A stretch of DNA of 45,794 nucleotides, from assembly GCA_005777805.1 (NCBI GenBank), contig SXLG01000123.1, forward strand, positions 1 through 45,794, written 5' to 3'. The translations under genes and the position numbers were made by a program. Each line of letters opens with the position of its first letter. Position 1 is the stretch's first letter. This document shows positions 7,301 through 14,945 of the stretch, piece after piece. Source of the DNA: Pseudomonadota bacterium (lineage in GTDB: Bacteria; Desulfobacterota; Binatia; UBA12015). The notes under the pieces are model-generated. The model had not been told where the DNA came from and did not search any database. It saw only the letters and a program-made list of their open reading frames with translations.

Positions 7301-8364
7301 TCTGCTCCTGTGGCACGGCGTCATCGCCGGTGCCGGCGGGTAGCGACTGTGCCGATGGCGAGGGCTGCACCGCTGGCGATCAGTGTGATGGTGCGGGCCT
7401 CTGCCAGCCGGGAGCGGCGCGCGACTGCAACGATGGCGACGCCTGCACCAGCGATATTTGCAGCGACGGGCGCTGTACCCACGACGATTCCGGCTGCGCC
7501 ACGACCTGCGCTGGTCTCGCCGACGGAACACCGTGCAGCGATGGCCAGGTTTGCAACGTCGGCACCTGCGCCAGCGGCGCTTGCGTCACCGAGACCATCG
7601 ATTGCGACGACGGCAGCGCCTGTACCGGAGCCGAATTCTGTACCGAGAGCGAAGGTCTCGGCTGCGTCGGCAGCGATGCCTCGCCCTTCGCCTCCATGTG
7701 CCGCGCGGCCGACGACTACCGCTGCTACAAAGCGCGAATCGCGCCCGGCAACAGGCCACCCCCCACGCGCAGCGTGCAGGTCGCAACGGTGTTCGGAACC
7801 AGGCTCCTGCGTACCGGAGCGGCGACTCTCTTCTGCGACCCGGTCTCGACCGACGCGGCCGGGCGGATTGACGCTGCGGCGGGGCTCGGCTGCTACCAGC
7901 TCCGGGCCGACAAGGGCGACAGCCCACCCCCAGCGCGCACCCTTCGCATCCGCAACGTCTTCGGCTTGCAGTCGCTGAGCGTGCGCGAGCCCGCGAATAC
8001 TCTGTGCCTGCCCTCGACGGTCGGCGGGGTCTCGATGGCCGGAGTCCACGACGAGCGGGCCTGCTTCACCGTGCGCGGGCGCCGCTTCCCGGGGACGACG
8101 CACGGCTTCCTCGATGCCTTCGAGGACATTCGGGCGACAGTGCTGCAGCCGATCATGCTCTGCCTTGCGACGGCCCGGGACGGCGTCGCCGCCAGCGCGC
8201 CCGAGGAACACCTGCTCTGCTACCGAACGCGCGCGGCCTCATCGGTCACGACCTCGAGCCGGTACTCGGTGAGCCTCTCCAACGACTTCGACGGCCTTGG
8301 CCCCCAGGCGCTCGGCACCACCCAAGCCCACAGCATCTGCGTGCCGACCCGGATCGAGAGCTGA
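4384..8364 (+). CDS. Large secreted cysteine-rich repeat protein with beta-solenoid-like N-terminus
   Basis: A protein of about 1326 aa. The start is the ATG at 4384, nine bases after GGAGG, and gives an N-terminus with basic residues, then VLLGTSLVLLVLGSARGAAA, a signal peptide. Residues of about 50-460 are glycine- and serine-rich and repetitive (GGSISLVAGGSVVVAAAL and similar), suggesting a beta-helix. A CCGDGTLDVGEACDDGN module of the Myxococcus disulphide-repeat type follows. Next come twelve 26-residue units of the form CDDGIACTTDSC...LGCTAAPDNSR, then looser relatives. The C-terminal about 215 residues hold four modules that open with CY or CF and close with LC/FC (for example CYKARIAPG...LFC). 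All cysteines suggest an oxidised extracellular location. The function is unknown; an adhesive or surface stalk role is inference. A hairpin follows 7 bp after the stop. Confidence 0.85.
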   Translation: MLQTVPPAASDAHRKSVLGRAPRGVTRRYPRVLLGTSLVLLVLGSARGAAALCTANELCGASANPCVISGAIRTIGPACVLDFGSRAVQITTTLKAEQARGSFELRAGTLTLSGKLLSTGSASAPGGTIRVQTSGAFQMTSTADIDLSGGLGGGDLVVVAGSINWAGGSVKASGTSTDGGGGSISLVAGGSVVVAAALTAEGGRASGGGPVEITGDDVTVRASINVDGGNFDGGSVTITAADALSVLGSTTQISSHGALADEFAGYGGDITLSAGGNLRFEGQIESLGAAPDASGGFVDLSAGGSVELVAGSTITSTVASGEGTGGDVSLGAGLDVTVAGVLDAGGPAQGFGGNINVAATRDVTIATSGRLRVDAGEMAGMVSTHSPRLLTAAGLIDARGGSGGLGGDIILGPHCRAVLRGTFYAGAAGAGRAGSVQTLAATLAIEAPAVLTATPCSTPSTGCIRISLPAGSPSIDTGTTLNPTAVVTLAPSLRPCCGDGTLDVGEACDDGNRLFCDGCNSSCDVEGSPACPADGRLCTADCHPTQGCVFTNEPDGSACWDDGSVCTTDTCASGWCRHDPMVCNDGIACTTDSCHATLGCTAAPDNSRCDDRIACTVDTCSTTLGCTAAPDNSRCDDSIACTTDACSTTLGCTAAPDNSRCNDGVACTTDACSTTLGCTAAPDNSRCNDGVACTNDTCSATLGCTAAPDDSRCDDGVACTNDTCSTTLGCTAAPDDSRCDDGIACTTNSCHATLGCTATADHSLCDDSIACTTDACSTTLGCTAAPDNSRCNDGVACTNDTCSATLGCTAAPDNSRCNDGVACTNDTCSATLGCTAAPDNSRCNDGVACTNDTCDALAGCRRIADNSRCDDGIACTNDTCDALAGCVRTGDDTRCADGNPCTSDHCQSNVGCRSIPGNEGATCEDGSVCTLGDRCVRGACAGRTLLVCDDDNRCTTDRCEATTACVYEEEPALCSCGTASSPVPAGSDCADGEGCTAGDQCDGAGLCQPGAARDCNDGDACTSDICSDGRCTHDDSGCATTCAGLADGTPCSDGQVCNVGTCASGACVTETIDCDDGSACTGAEFCTESEGLGCVGSDASPFASMCRAADDYRCYKARIAPGNRPPPTRSVQVATVFGTRLLRTGAATLFCDPVSTDAAGRIDAAAGLGCYQLRADKGDSPPPARTLRIRNVFGLQSLSVREPANTLCLPSTVGGVSMAGVHDERACFTVRGRRFPGTTHGFLDAFEDIRATVLQPIMLCLATARDGVAASAPEEHLLCYRTRAASSVTTSSRYSVSLSNDFDGLGPQALGTTQAHSICVPTRIES
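6130..7065 (+). repeat. In-frame 78-bp minisatellite, 12 units
   Basis: Twelve consecutive 78-bp units, each encoding 26 residues, run from the first Cys codon of CNDGIACTTDSC to the Cys of CADGNPC. Units 9 and 10 encode the same 26 residues. Units 3 and 8 also encode identical peptides, and units 1 and 7 share the rarer CHATLGC variant, so a block as well as single units appears to have been duplicated. The repeat keeps frame because 78 is a multiple of three. It generates several long false ORFs in the other frames. Confidence 0.95.
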
Positions 8365-8371
8365 CCGAAGA

Positions 8372-8396
8372 AAGCCTCGGGTTCATCCCGAGGCTT
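8372..8396 (+). terminator. Intrinsic-terminator-like hairpin after the cysteine-rich gene
   Basis: AAGCCTCGGG and CCCGAGGCTT form a perfect 10-bp stem with a 5-nt loop (ttcat), starting 7 bp after the stop codon. No U-tract follows; the next bases are GGGCGGGGG. Position and stem perfection support a 3'-end signal. Confidence 0.7.
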
Positions 8397-8505
8397 GGGC
8401 GGGGGCCCTCCCACTGGATCGGCTCCCCCGACGGGCGCCCCGGCGTCGCGCGAATGCATGGCTGGGAGAGGGCTTGGCCCCGAACTTCGCAGGCCAGAGC
8501 ACCCT

Positions 8506-8525
8506 AGTAAGTATTTTTACTTACT
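8506..8525. promoter_or_regulatory. AT-rich perfect palindrome upstream of second cysteine-rich gene
   Basis: AGTAAGTA and TACTTACT are perfect 8-bp inverted arms around a TTTT spacer, and the right arm continues as TACTTACTTAG. The site lies about 80 bp before the next gene in a stretch that is conspicuously AT-rich for this genome. This is the arrangement of a dimeric regulator site or a promoter-proximal operator. Which protein binds is unknown. As RNA it could also form a short hairpin, though the T spacer is central and not 3'. Confidence 0.5.
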
Positions 8526-8607
8526 TAGATAGGCGTTACACTTGCCACAGCGTGGCGTGGTCATCAGGGTTAACCCTATGGAAAAGGAGTTCAACTCGGG
8601 GAGGCCT

Positions 8608-10323
8608 ATGGATTCCAGGCATCCGCTGGCTCTCGTTTCGGCCACGGCACGACCCCGTGACCGTGCTCATCCCCGGGCCCTGCGCGCGCTCCTGGTCGCC
8701 GCCCTGGTGCTCGGGAGCGTGCCGCCGGGGCGCGCAGACGAGGTCGCGCAGGAACAGGACTTCGCCCTGATCGGGCTTCACGAAATGCGGGTCGGCACGC
8801 ACGCTCAGCTGCGGACCGGCAGCGTGGCGCTGTGTGGACCGGCCGCCCTGCCGGCCACTGTCGGAACCGGAGCCCGTCTCGGCGATGGCACCCTGCTGGC
8901 CGCCCCAAGCGTGCTGGTGATGGTCGGCGCGAGCGTGTTCGACGTGCAGACCGGCAGCCTGCAACTCATGCCCGGTGCCACCGTGCGCGGGACCGCCGAC
9001 TCGACAGCAGCTCCGACGATGTCGTTCTGTCAGCCCGAGGCACCTCTCGATGTCGAGCTGGGCAGTGCAGCCGTGGTCGTGCCGCGCGATCTATCGCTGA
9101 CGCTGGCGCCGGGCGCCTACTCCAGAATCGTCGTGCAGGAGCGAGCCTCGCTCGTGCTCGAGGGCGGTCGCTATGACGTCCGCGACGTCACCCTCCTCAA
9201 CGGCGCGGCCCTGCGTGCGGCGGGGCCGATCGACCTGCGCGTCGCCAATAAACTCAAGACCGGCGTACAGAGCTTTATTGGACCGCTCCCGGGAAGCGGA
9301 ATCGGTGCCGACCAGATCGCGATCAACGTCATCGGAACACGCTTCTATGCCGGCCCGAAGACACGTCTGATCGGCCGCATCCGAGCACCTGCGGCAAAGG
9401 TCACCCTCGGCGACGTCGCGACCCTCGAAGGCCAGATCCTTGGCGATCGGGTGCGGGTCCTGAACCGCTGCAGCGCCTCGCGTTGCGGCAACGGCGTGAT
9501 CAATCCCGGCGAGGAATGCGACGGCGCCGCCGACGAAACCTGTTCGGGACGATGCCTGGTATCGTGCCGTTGCGCGGATGACGTACCGACGCCGACCCCC
9601 GGCCCTTCGCCCACACCGGGGCCCTCGGGAACTCCGGTGGAGCCGCCGACCCCAACGCCAACGCCAGCCCCGACTCCCACGCCGGCGCCGACGCCACGGA
9701 TTCCGACCTGCGGCGACGACGTGCTCGATCCACCGGGAGAAGAGTGTGACGACGGCAATCTCGCCAATGACGACGGCTGCTCGTCCACCTGCAGGCTCGA
9801 AGCTGGCGACTTCTGCAGCTTTACCCAGGGGGGTTGGGGCGCGACGTGTGCGGGCTCGAATCCGGGCTGCCGGCGTGACACGGGCTTCGTGACCGCGTTT
9901 CCAGACGGGCTCCGCCTTGGCGACGCGGGCGGCCCCGACGGCCCGAACTCGGGCTGGACAGCGCTCTTCACCTCGGCTGCGGCCATCGACGCCTTCCTCC
10001 CAGCGGGCGGCAGACCCGCCGTCCTCGGCGTCGACCTCGTCGATCCTCTGACCACGGCCGCGGGCAACCTGGCCGGGCAGCTCGTCGCGGCTCATCTCAA
10101 CCTCGCCATCGCCGGGCTGCCGGCCGATCTTGAGTTCGTGGCGTGCGTCGACGAGTCGCTCGAAGGACTCACGGTGGGGGAGATCGTCGATCTCGCCGAT
10201 CTGGTCGTCGCGGGCCTGGTCGTACCCGGCGGCCCATCGCCGAGCACTCTCGTCACCGCACTGACCGCTCTCAATGAAAATTTTGACAACTGCAATACCA
10301 ATCGGGGTTGTCTCGGACGCTAG
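8608..10323 (+). CDS. Secreted cysteine-module protein with proline-threonine linker
   Basis: A protein of about 571 aa with an n-region of basic residues and ALRALLVAALVLGSVPPGRA as signal peptide. Residues of about 45-290 form a beta-rich domain with repeated short strands (ATVRGTADSTAAPT, LAPGAYSRIVVQERASLVLEGG). A CGNGVINPGEECDG module follows, then a TPTPGPSPTPGPSG-type linker of about 50 residues, then a second module CGDDVLDPPGEECDDGN. The C-terminal about 180 residues contain LGVDLVDPLTTAAGNLAGQL and an ESLEGLTVGEIVDLADLVV stretch seen in other exported proteins, but I cannot name it. The start at 8608 has GGGGAGG just 3 bp upstream; the ATG at 8578 is the alternative. Probably surface or extracellular; function unknown. 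Confidence 0.8.
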   Translation: MDSRHPLALVSATARPRDRAHPRALRALLVAALVLGSVPPGRADEVAQEQDFALIGLHEMRVGTHAQLRTGSVALCGPAALPATVGTGARLGDGTLLAAPSVLVMVGASVFDVQTGSLQLMPGATVRGTADSTAAPTMSFCQPEAPLDVELGSAAVVVPRDLSLTLAPGAYSRIVVQERASLVLEGGRYDVRDVTLLNGAALRAAGPIDLRVANKLKTGVQSFIGPLPGSGIGADQIAINVIGTRFYAGPKTRLIGRIRAPAAKVTLGDVATLEGQILGDRVRVLNRCSASRCGNGVINPGEECDGAADETCSGRCLVSCRCADDVPTPTPGPSPTPGPSGTPVEPPTPTPTPAPTPTPAPTPRIPTCGDDVLDPPGEECDDGNLANDDGCSSTCRLEAGDFCSFTQGGWGATCAGSNPGCRRDTGFVTAFPDGLRLGDAGGPDGPNSGWTALFTSAAAIDAFLPAGGRPAVLGVDLVDPLTTAAGNLAGQLVAAHLNLAIAGLPADLEFVACVDESLEGLTVGEIVDLADLVVAGLVVPGGPSPSTLVTALTALNENFDNCNTNRGCLGR

Positions 10324-10330
10324 CCCTACC

Positions 10331-10436
10331 CGGACACGGATCGCGCGGGCGAGATCCATCGCGATGATCTCGGAGCGCTAGTCCAGCCCGGACTGGGACC
10401 GGACGGGCGAGGTCAAGCGATGGTCTCGGGGCGCCC
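10331..10436. repeat. Two-copy degenerate tandem repeat, period about 56-58 bp
   Basis: After the stop of the secreted protein, gcgatgatctcggagcgc (10361) reappears as gcgatggtctcggggcgc (10417), matching at 16 of 18 positions. The preceding gggcgagatc recurs as gggcgaggtc 58 bp later. No gene covers the stretch. Confidence 0.7.
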
Positions 10437-10580
10437 GCTCGGCCCCTCGAACGGACCGTGGCCGAGCGGCGCGGCCGCCGACACGACCCGCCAACCGCAC
10501 CCAGCCTTCCCATCGCCGATTGTCTCGCCACATGTCGAAGGCGCCTTGCGGGCGCCCGGTGCGAGGGCTTTCCTTGGCGC

Positions 10581-11975
10581 GTGTCGGCGGTGGAAGCGGG
10601 CCTCTGGATACTCGGGGCGGCCACGGTCTCCGGGGTTCCGCTCCGAGCCTGGATCGTTCGCGGCCGGCCCTACGCGCTCTTCACCCTGATCCTGCTGCTT
10701 CTCTCCGTGCCTGCGGCATTGGTGGTGCACGGGCGTCTCCGCGGTGCCCTCCCGCCGGCCGCCGTACCCTGGCTCGACGCAACCTTCGTCTGGGGCCTGG
10801 TCGCAACGACGGCGCATCTCCTCGCACTGGCCGAACCGCGGCTGCGGCACGCACCCTTCCGACTTGGCATCAGCGTGCCGGCGATGGTGTTCCTCTCGAC
10901 CGGGGCTCTCTCGCTGGTCTGGCTTGCGCTGCTGGCACCACTCGGGGCCATCGTTGCTCTCAGAGCGGGCGGCCTCGCCGGCCTGCCCGGCTGGCTCTAC
11001 GCCGTGCCGCCCGTCGTCGCCCTGGCCTCGGTCGCCACCTCGTCCCGCCCGCGCCGCGAGACCGTCCGCTTCTCTCTGATCGATCCGGACGACCACGCGC
11101 CAAAGGCCACGATCTCTCCGTTGGCCACAGTCAATAGTCAACACATAAATGAACCGGGGGGCCCGGATGCCCGCGCCGAGGACTTCGAACTCCGACGACT
11201 CGCGGTGACGCGGCGGCGCTCGTACGCCCCCCGGCCCCGGCGCGAGGACGCGCGCGCCGCGGGGCGGCGGATTCTTCACGTCGTGCAGATCACCGACCCG
11301 CACCTCGGGCCCTGGCAGCCGGTGCACAAGCTGGCGCGGGAGATCGAACGACTCTGCGCTGGCGAGCCCGACCTCGTGCTGGTGACGGGCGACCTCCTGA
11401 CGATGGAAAGTGGCGGCACCCCCGGCGCACTCGCCGAAGCGGTGGCCCCGCTGCGCCGGCTCACGGGTAGAACCTTTGCTGTCCTCGGCAACCACGATCA
11501 CGAGGCGCTGGACGAAGTTCGCGCCGGCCTGCATGCAGCCGGCGTGCGACTGCTCGTGGACGAGGAGGTAAGGGTCGAGACGCGACTCGGACCGATCCGC
11601 ATCCTTGGCGCCGACTGGCGCGGACGTAAACGGGCCGAGCATCTCCAGAATTTATTTGCGTCATGGCCACGCCGTGACGCTCTGCCGCGCCTGCTCCTGC
11701 TGCACGACCCCAGCGCCTTCCGACTCGTGCCTCCGGGTGCGGCAGACCTGACCTTCTCCGGCCACACCCATGGCGGCCAGCTCGGCCTCGTCTCGCTCGG
11801 TCTCGACTGGACCGTGCTCAGCCGAACACGCTGGCCCGACCACGGACTTTTCGCGAGTGGTCCGAACCGCCTCTACGTTCACCGCGGCACCGGCCACTAC
11901 GGCTTTCCGCTGCGCATCGGCGTGCCGGGCGAGGCCTCGCGGCTCGAGATCGAGCTGCCACCCCGCACGGAGTGA
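10581..11975 (+). CDS. Membrane-anchored metallophosphoesterase (YkuE/YaeI-like)
   Basis: A calcineurin-like phosphoesterase with an N-terminal membrane domain. About four hydrophobic segments lie in the first 160 residues (ALFTLILLLLSVPAALVV, LVWLALLAPLGAIVAL and others). The metal-binding motifs are then in order: ITDPHLG, LVTGDLL, VLGNHDH, LLLHDP and SGHTHGGQLG. This matches the membrane-linked phosphodiesterases that act on lipid-linked or cell-surface phosphoesters; the substrate here is unknown. The GTG at 10581 is chosen because upstream in-frame residues are basic and unlike the family; the ORF-track ATG at 10458 is possible. It stands alone between two repeat-bearing gaps. A short GGGAC...GTCCC hairpin follows the stop. 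Confidence 0.85.
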   Translation: MSAVEAGLWILGAATVSGVPLRAWIVRGRPYALFTLILLLLSVPAALVVHGRLRGALPPAAVPWLDATFVWGLVATTAHLLALAEPRLRHAPFRLGISVPAMVFLSTGALSLVWLALLAPLGAIVALRAGGLAGLPGWLYAVPPVVALASVATSSRPRRETVRFSLIDPDDHAPKATISPLATVNSQHINEPGGPDARAEDFELRRLAVTRRRSYAPRPRREDARAAGRRILHVVQITDPHLGPWQPVHKLAREIERLCAGEPDLVLVTGDLLTMESGGTPGALAEAVAPLRRLTGRTFAVLGNHDHEALDEVRAGLHAAGVRLLVDEEVRVETRLGPIRILGADWRGRKRAEHLQNLFASWPRRDALPRLLLLHDPSAFRLVPPGAADLTFSGHTHGGQLGLVSLGLDWTVLSRTRWPDHGLFASGPNRLYVHRGTGHYGFPLRIGVPGEASRLEIELPPRTE

Positions 11976-12561
11976 GCCGGGGACGGCGTCCCGCGCGGAT
12001 CTGACGAGACGACAACGGCACTCGGCCGCACCGATCCAGGCGAGGCTGCACTCGCGCCTGACCGGAGGTCTGCCCGGGCCACCGGAGCGCCGCGCCCGGG
12101 CGCGATCGCGACGCCTACAGCGCGGGCCGAAACAGATTGGCGAAGCCGCGCGCGCTGGCGGCGAGATCGCGACGCCTGCCCGAACGACAAGCCGCTGCCT
12201 CGTCAGTGGTGCGACTGGAAATCGCGCACCGACGGCGAGGCCCGAGACTGCGCCGGGCGCTTGTGCTCGGCCCGGCGTAGCCGCGCCGAGCACGAGTCCT
12301 TCGGGCTCGCGGTTCCCGGCCGCGACAGCCCGCGGAACACACTCGCGACAGCGGCCACTTCGGCCTTGTGGTCCCCGCCGTGGTTTCTGCGGCAGAGCGC
12401 GCGGTTTTCTCGACGAGCCATGCGGCCCGTGCCGCTGCGGTCCCCGGCGTGGGTACTGGCGCAGAGCGCGCGAGAGCCCGGATCCCAGTGCCGCACCCGG
12501 CAGGCCAGAACGCCGCGAACTGCATTGCGGGTCCGGAGGGGTGCCGTTACCGTTCCGCGCC
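11976..12561. other. Gene-free stretch with a repeat pair and an inverted repeat
   Basis: No convincing gene in these 586 bp; the long ORF-track frames across it are arginine-rich and lack family features. It contains a 9-bp perfect inverted repeat, GTGCTCGGC at 12263 and GCCGAGCAC at 12285 with a 13-nt loop. A direct repeat pair lies at 12368-12472. The promoter of the downstream ferredoxin gene must lie here, but I cannot identify it. Confidence 0.5.
12368..12472. repeat. Imperfect 36-bp direct repeat pair, period 69 bp
   Basis: The segment gtggtccccgccgtggtttc at 12368 recurs as gcggtccccggcgtgggtac at 12437, and both continue into a near-identical gcagagcgcgcg. About 31 of 36 positions agree. 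A weaker third copy may precede it near 12310 (gcggttcccggccgcg). Confidence 0.75.
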
Positions 12562-13377
12562 ATGGCCACGATGATCACCGACGAGTGCATCAATTGCGGC
12601 GCCTGCGAGCCCGAATGCCCGAACACGGCGATCTATCAGGGCGGCGTCGAATACGAAGCGCTCGACGGCACCAAGCACCCCCCACTCTCGAACGACTTCT
12701 TCTACATCGTGCCCGAGAAGTGCACGGAGTGCGTCGGCTTCTTCGATCAGGAGGCATGTGCGGCGGTCTGCCCGGTTGATTGCTGCGTGCCGGATCCGGG
12801 CCGAGTCGAGAGCGAGGAACTGCTGGCGGTGCGGGCGAAGGAGATTCACCCGGACAAGGACTTCTCGGGCGAGCTGCCCTCGCGCTTCCGCAAACCGGCG
12901 GCCGGCGACGGCGCCGTGGCCGCATCGGTCGCTGCGGCGAACGCTTCTGCGGACCCGGCTCGCGTCGGAGCGGCCGTCTACGCGACTGCGGTTGTCTCAC
13001 CCGAGGACGCGCTCGCCGCAAAGTTCCCGCTCGAGGAAGACTGGGAAGTCCCGCTGACCTGCTTCCGCTGCAGCGGTCGCTTCGCCGTGCCGCTGCTCTA
13101 TCTCAAGCCGGGCACGGTCCTGCACTGCCCGCACTGCGGTGGCTCGTACGTCCCCGACACTCGCCTCTACCAGAGCGTCCAGCGCAAAGTATCGGCTTTC
13201 TTCGAGACCTGGGGCCGGAGCTTCGACGAGCTGCGAACTCGCCGGCGGCGCGAACTCGAGCGCTTCGAGAACCAGCTCGTCGACGCCTTCGAACAAGCGC
13301 GCACCGAAGTCGAGAAGCTCACCGCCACCCCCGAGCTGCCGGGCGCTCCGGCGCGCCAGCGTGGCCTGTTTGGCTGA
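12562..13377 (+). CDS. Ferredoxin (two 4Fe-4S clusters) fused to a zinc-ribbon and helical tail
   Basis: A 271-residue protein. The first about 80 residues form a YfhL/Chromatium-type ferredoxin: ITDECINCGACEPECPNTAI gives one 4Fe-4S site. CTECVGFFDQEACAAVCPVDC gives the second, with the loop insertion between cysteines that defines this subgroup. A low-complexity alanine-rich linker follows. A separate CFRCSGRF...CPHCGGSY zinc ribbon lies around residues 170-200, then a charged helical tail. Stand-alone family members are about 80-110 residues, so the C-terminal 150 residues are an addition. It probably transfers low-potential electrons in the cytoplasm; the zinc ribbon may dock it to a partner. 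The ATG at 12562 is three codons before an alternative ATG. A 14-bp palindrome overlaps the stop. Confidence 0.85.
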   Translation: MATMITDECINCGACEPECPNTAIYQGGVEYEALDGTKHPPLSNDFFYIVPEKCTECVGFFDQEACAAVCPVDCCVPDPGRVESEELLAVRAKEIHPDKDFSGELPSRFRKPAAGDGAVAASVAAANASADPARVGAAVYATAVVSPEDALAAKFPLEEDWEVPLTCFRCSGRFAVPLLYLKPGTVLHCPHCGGSYVPDTRLYQSVQRKVSAFFETWGRSFDELRTRRRRELERFENQLVDAFEQARTEVEKLTATPELPGAPARQRGLFG

Positions 13378-13387
13378 CGATCGTCAG
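13374..13387. promoter_or_regulatory. 14-bp perfect palindrome across the ferredoxin stop codon
   Basis: CTGACGATCGTCAG is a perfect palindrome that includes the TGA stop and lies about 100 bp upstream of the alcohol dehydrogenase start. It could be an operator for that gene. Short palindromes also arise by chance. Confidence 0.25.
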
Positions 13388-13485
13388 GAACATCGCGCGG
13401 CCTCGACAATGGGTTGAGTGCCGGCGCTTCAAGCAAAAATCCAACACGCCGGGCCAGATCCGGCCCACAAGAGGAGAACCCACGC

Positions 13486-14562
13486 ATGAAGGCAGCAATT
13501 CTGAGGGCGGTCGGCGAGCCTCTCGAAATCCGCGACGACGTCAAGGTCTGCGACCTCGGCCCCGGCGACGTCCACGTCAAGCTGGTATCGAGTGGCGTCT
13601 GCCACTCGGACCTCTCGGCCCAGAACGGCACCATCCCCTCGGGCACGCCCTGCGTACTCGGCCACGAGGGCGCGGGTGTGGTGCTCGAATGCGGCGACCA
13701 GGTGCGGCGCGTCAAGACCGGCGACCACGTGATCATCTCGTTCACGCCCGCCTGCGGCGTGTGCCTGCCCTGCATGCGCGGCCAGTCCAACCTGTGCAAC
13801 TTCCTGATGCAGATGATGATGACCCCGCACTTCGAGATCGGCGGCCAGAAGGTCGTCGGCTTCACCGGGTGCGGCACTTTCGCGGAAGAGCTGGTCATCT
13901 CCGAGCACGCCCTGGTGAAGGTCGCCGACGACATTCCGCTCAACGTGGTGTCACTGATCGGCTGCGGCGTCACCACCGGGGTCGGTGCCGCGATCAACAC
14001 CGCGGGCATCAAGCCCGGTTCGTCGGTCGCCGTGATCGGCGCAGGCGGCGTCGGCATCGCCGCCATCCAGGGCGCACGCATCGCTGGCGCTGCCGAAATC
14101 GTCGCGATCGACCTCGTCGAGTCAAAGCTCGAGATGGCGAAAAAGTTCGGCGCCACGCACGCCGTCAAGCCTAGTGATATCGAAGGCGTGAAGAATGAGG
14201 TCACGCGCGGCGAGGGCTTCGACTACGTGCTCGAGTGCATCGGCCACCCCTCGACCATCCGCCAGTGCTTCGACCTGGCCCGCCGCGGCGGCACCGCGGT
14301 CGTGGTCGGCGTCGGCCGCATGGACCAGACCATCCAGTTCAGCGCCTTCGAGCTCTTCTTCAGCGAGAAGAACTTCAAGGGCTCGATGTACGGCTCGGCC
14401 AACGTGCGGGTCGACTTCGACCGCCTGCTGCGCCTGTGGAAAGCCGGCAAGCTCGATCTGGAAGGGATGATCAGCCGCCGCATCCGCGTGGACGATGTCA
14501 ACGACGCCTTCCGCGCGATGCAGGCCGGCGAGGTCATCCGCTCGGTGATCGACTACAACTGA
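13486..14562 (+). CDS. Zinc-dependent class III-type alcohol dehydrogenase
   Basis: A 358-residue medium-chain dehydrogenase. Catalytic-zinc ligands are visible in GVCHSDLSAQNG and GHEGAGVV, and the structural-zinc cysteines in CGVCLPCMRGQSNLC. The NAD(P)-binding fold has VAVIGAGGVGIAAIQGARIAGA near residue 185. The family oxidises primary alcohols or reduces the aldehydes with NAD, and includes formaldehyde- and mycothiol-dependent members; the substrate is not determined here. The ATG at 13486 has GAGGAG nine bases upstream. It is monocistronic: a strong hairpin follows 7 bp after the stop. A phosphonoacetaldehyde-reducing role with the phosphonate operon 10 kb away is conceivable but unsupported. 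Confidence 0.9.
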   Translation: MKAAILRAVGEPLEIRDDVKVCDLGPGDVHVKLVSSGVCHSDLSAQNGTIPSGTPCVLGHEGAGVVLECGDQVRRVKTGDHVIISFTPACGVCLPCMRGQSNLCNFLMQMMMTPHFEIGGQKVVGFTGCGTFAEELVISEHALVKVADDIPLNVVSLIGCGVTTGVGAAINTAGIKPGSSVAVIGAGGVGIAAIQGARIAGAAEIVAIDLVESKLEMAKKFGATHAVKPSDIEGVKNEVTRGEGFDYVLECIGHPSTIRQCFDLARRGGTAVVVGVGRMDQTIQFSAFELFFSEKNFKGSMYGSANVRVDFDRLLRLWKAGKLDLEGMISRRIRVDDVNDAFRAMQAGEVIRSVIDYN

Positions 14563-14569
14563 GGCACAC

Positions 14570-14601
14570 GGGCGAGCGGGCTGGCCGGCGCCCGCTCGCC
14601 C
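14570..14601 (+). terminator. Terminator-like hairpin after alcohol dehydrogenase
   Basis: GGGCGAGCGGG and CCCGCTCGCCC form a perfect 11-bp stem with a 10-nt loop, starting 7 bp after the stop. As with the hairpin at 8372, no U-tract follows. Confidence 0.75.
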
Positions 14602-14945
14602 CGCAATCCGACCGCGATCGATTGCCGTCGTTGCCGCCGGCAGGGCCTCATCGGCCCCCCCCGAAGCCCGCGACGGCCTCTGAACTGCCGGCCAGGTCGC
14701 TGGCGCGTATCGACCGTGGCTCACCCCGAGCCCCAAGGCACCGGAGGACGGTGTGGTCTCGCGACCCACCTCGCGGCAGCGAAGGTCAGTTCCTAGTTGT
14801 GCGACTGGGCAAATCCCTCCCGCGCAAAGCCGCCGCACCTGCTCGCAGAGTGCCTGCCGACCCAACAGATGCCATTGACAGCACCCGTCCTGTGGGGACA
14901 GGTTCTATCAGTTCGTCCGAGAACCCCGATCTCCTGAGAAGCACA
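14602..14945. promoter_or_regulatory. Leader of the secreted glycosidase-like gene, possible -35 and inverted repeat
   Basis: The 344-bp gap holds no gene. A consensus -35 hexamer TTGACA occurs at 14875-14880, and a small inverted repeat CCTGT-GGGG-ACAGG at 14889-14902 sits where the spacer and -10 would be. No good -10 lies at normal spacing; TTCTAT is 22 bp away. The assignment is therefore weak. Confidence 0.3.

Noticed and set aside
5873-7978. 701-residue plus-strand ORF and several minus-strand ORFs through the cysteine-rich gene
   Set aside because: They are other-frame readings of the 78-bp repeat and its GC-rich neighbours, consisting of PAAPLSAVPPRPT-type monotony without family features.
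8372-8396. T-arm of a tRNA (gggttcatccc)
   Set aside because: No D-arm, anticodon arm or acceptor stem surrounds it; the stem is better read as a terminator-like hairpin.
11770-12561. 264-residue N-terminal extension of the ferredoxin ORF
   Set aside because: It overlaps the phosphoesterase 3' end and an Arg/Pro-rich non-coding stretch containing a repeat pair.
14235-14945. N-terminal 237 residues of the 1225-residue ORF
   Set aside because: They overlap the alcohol dehydrogenase and a terminator-like hairpin; the true signal peptide begins at 14946.
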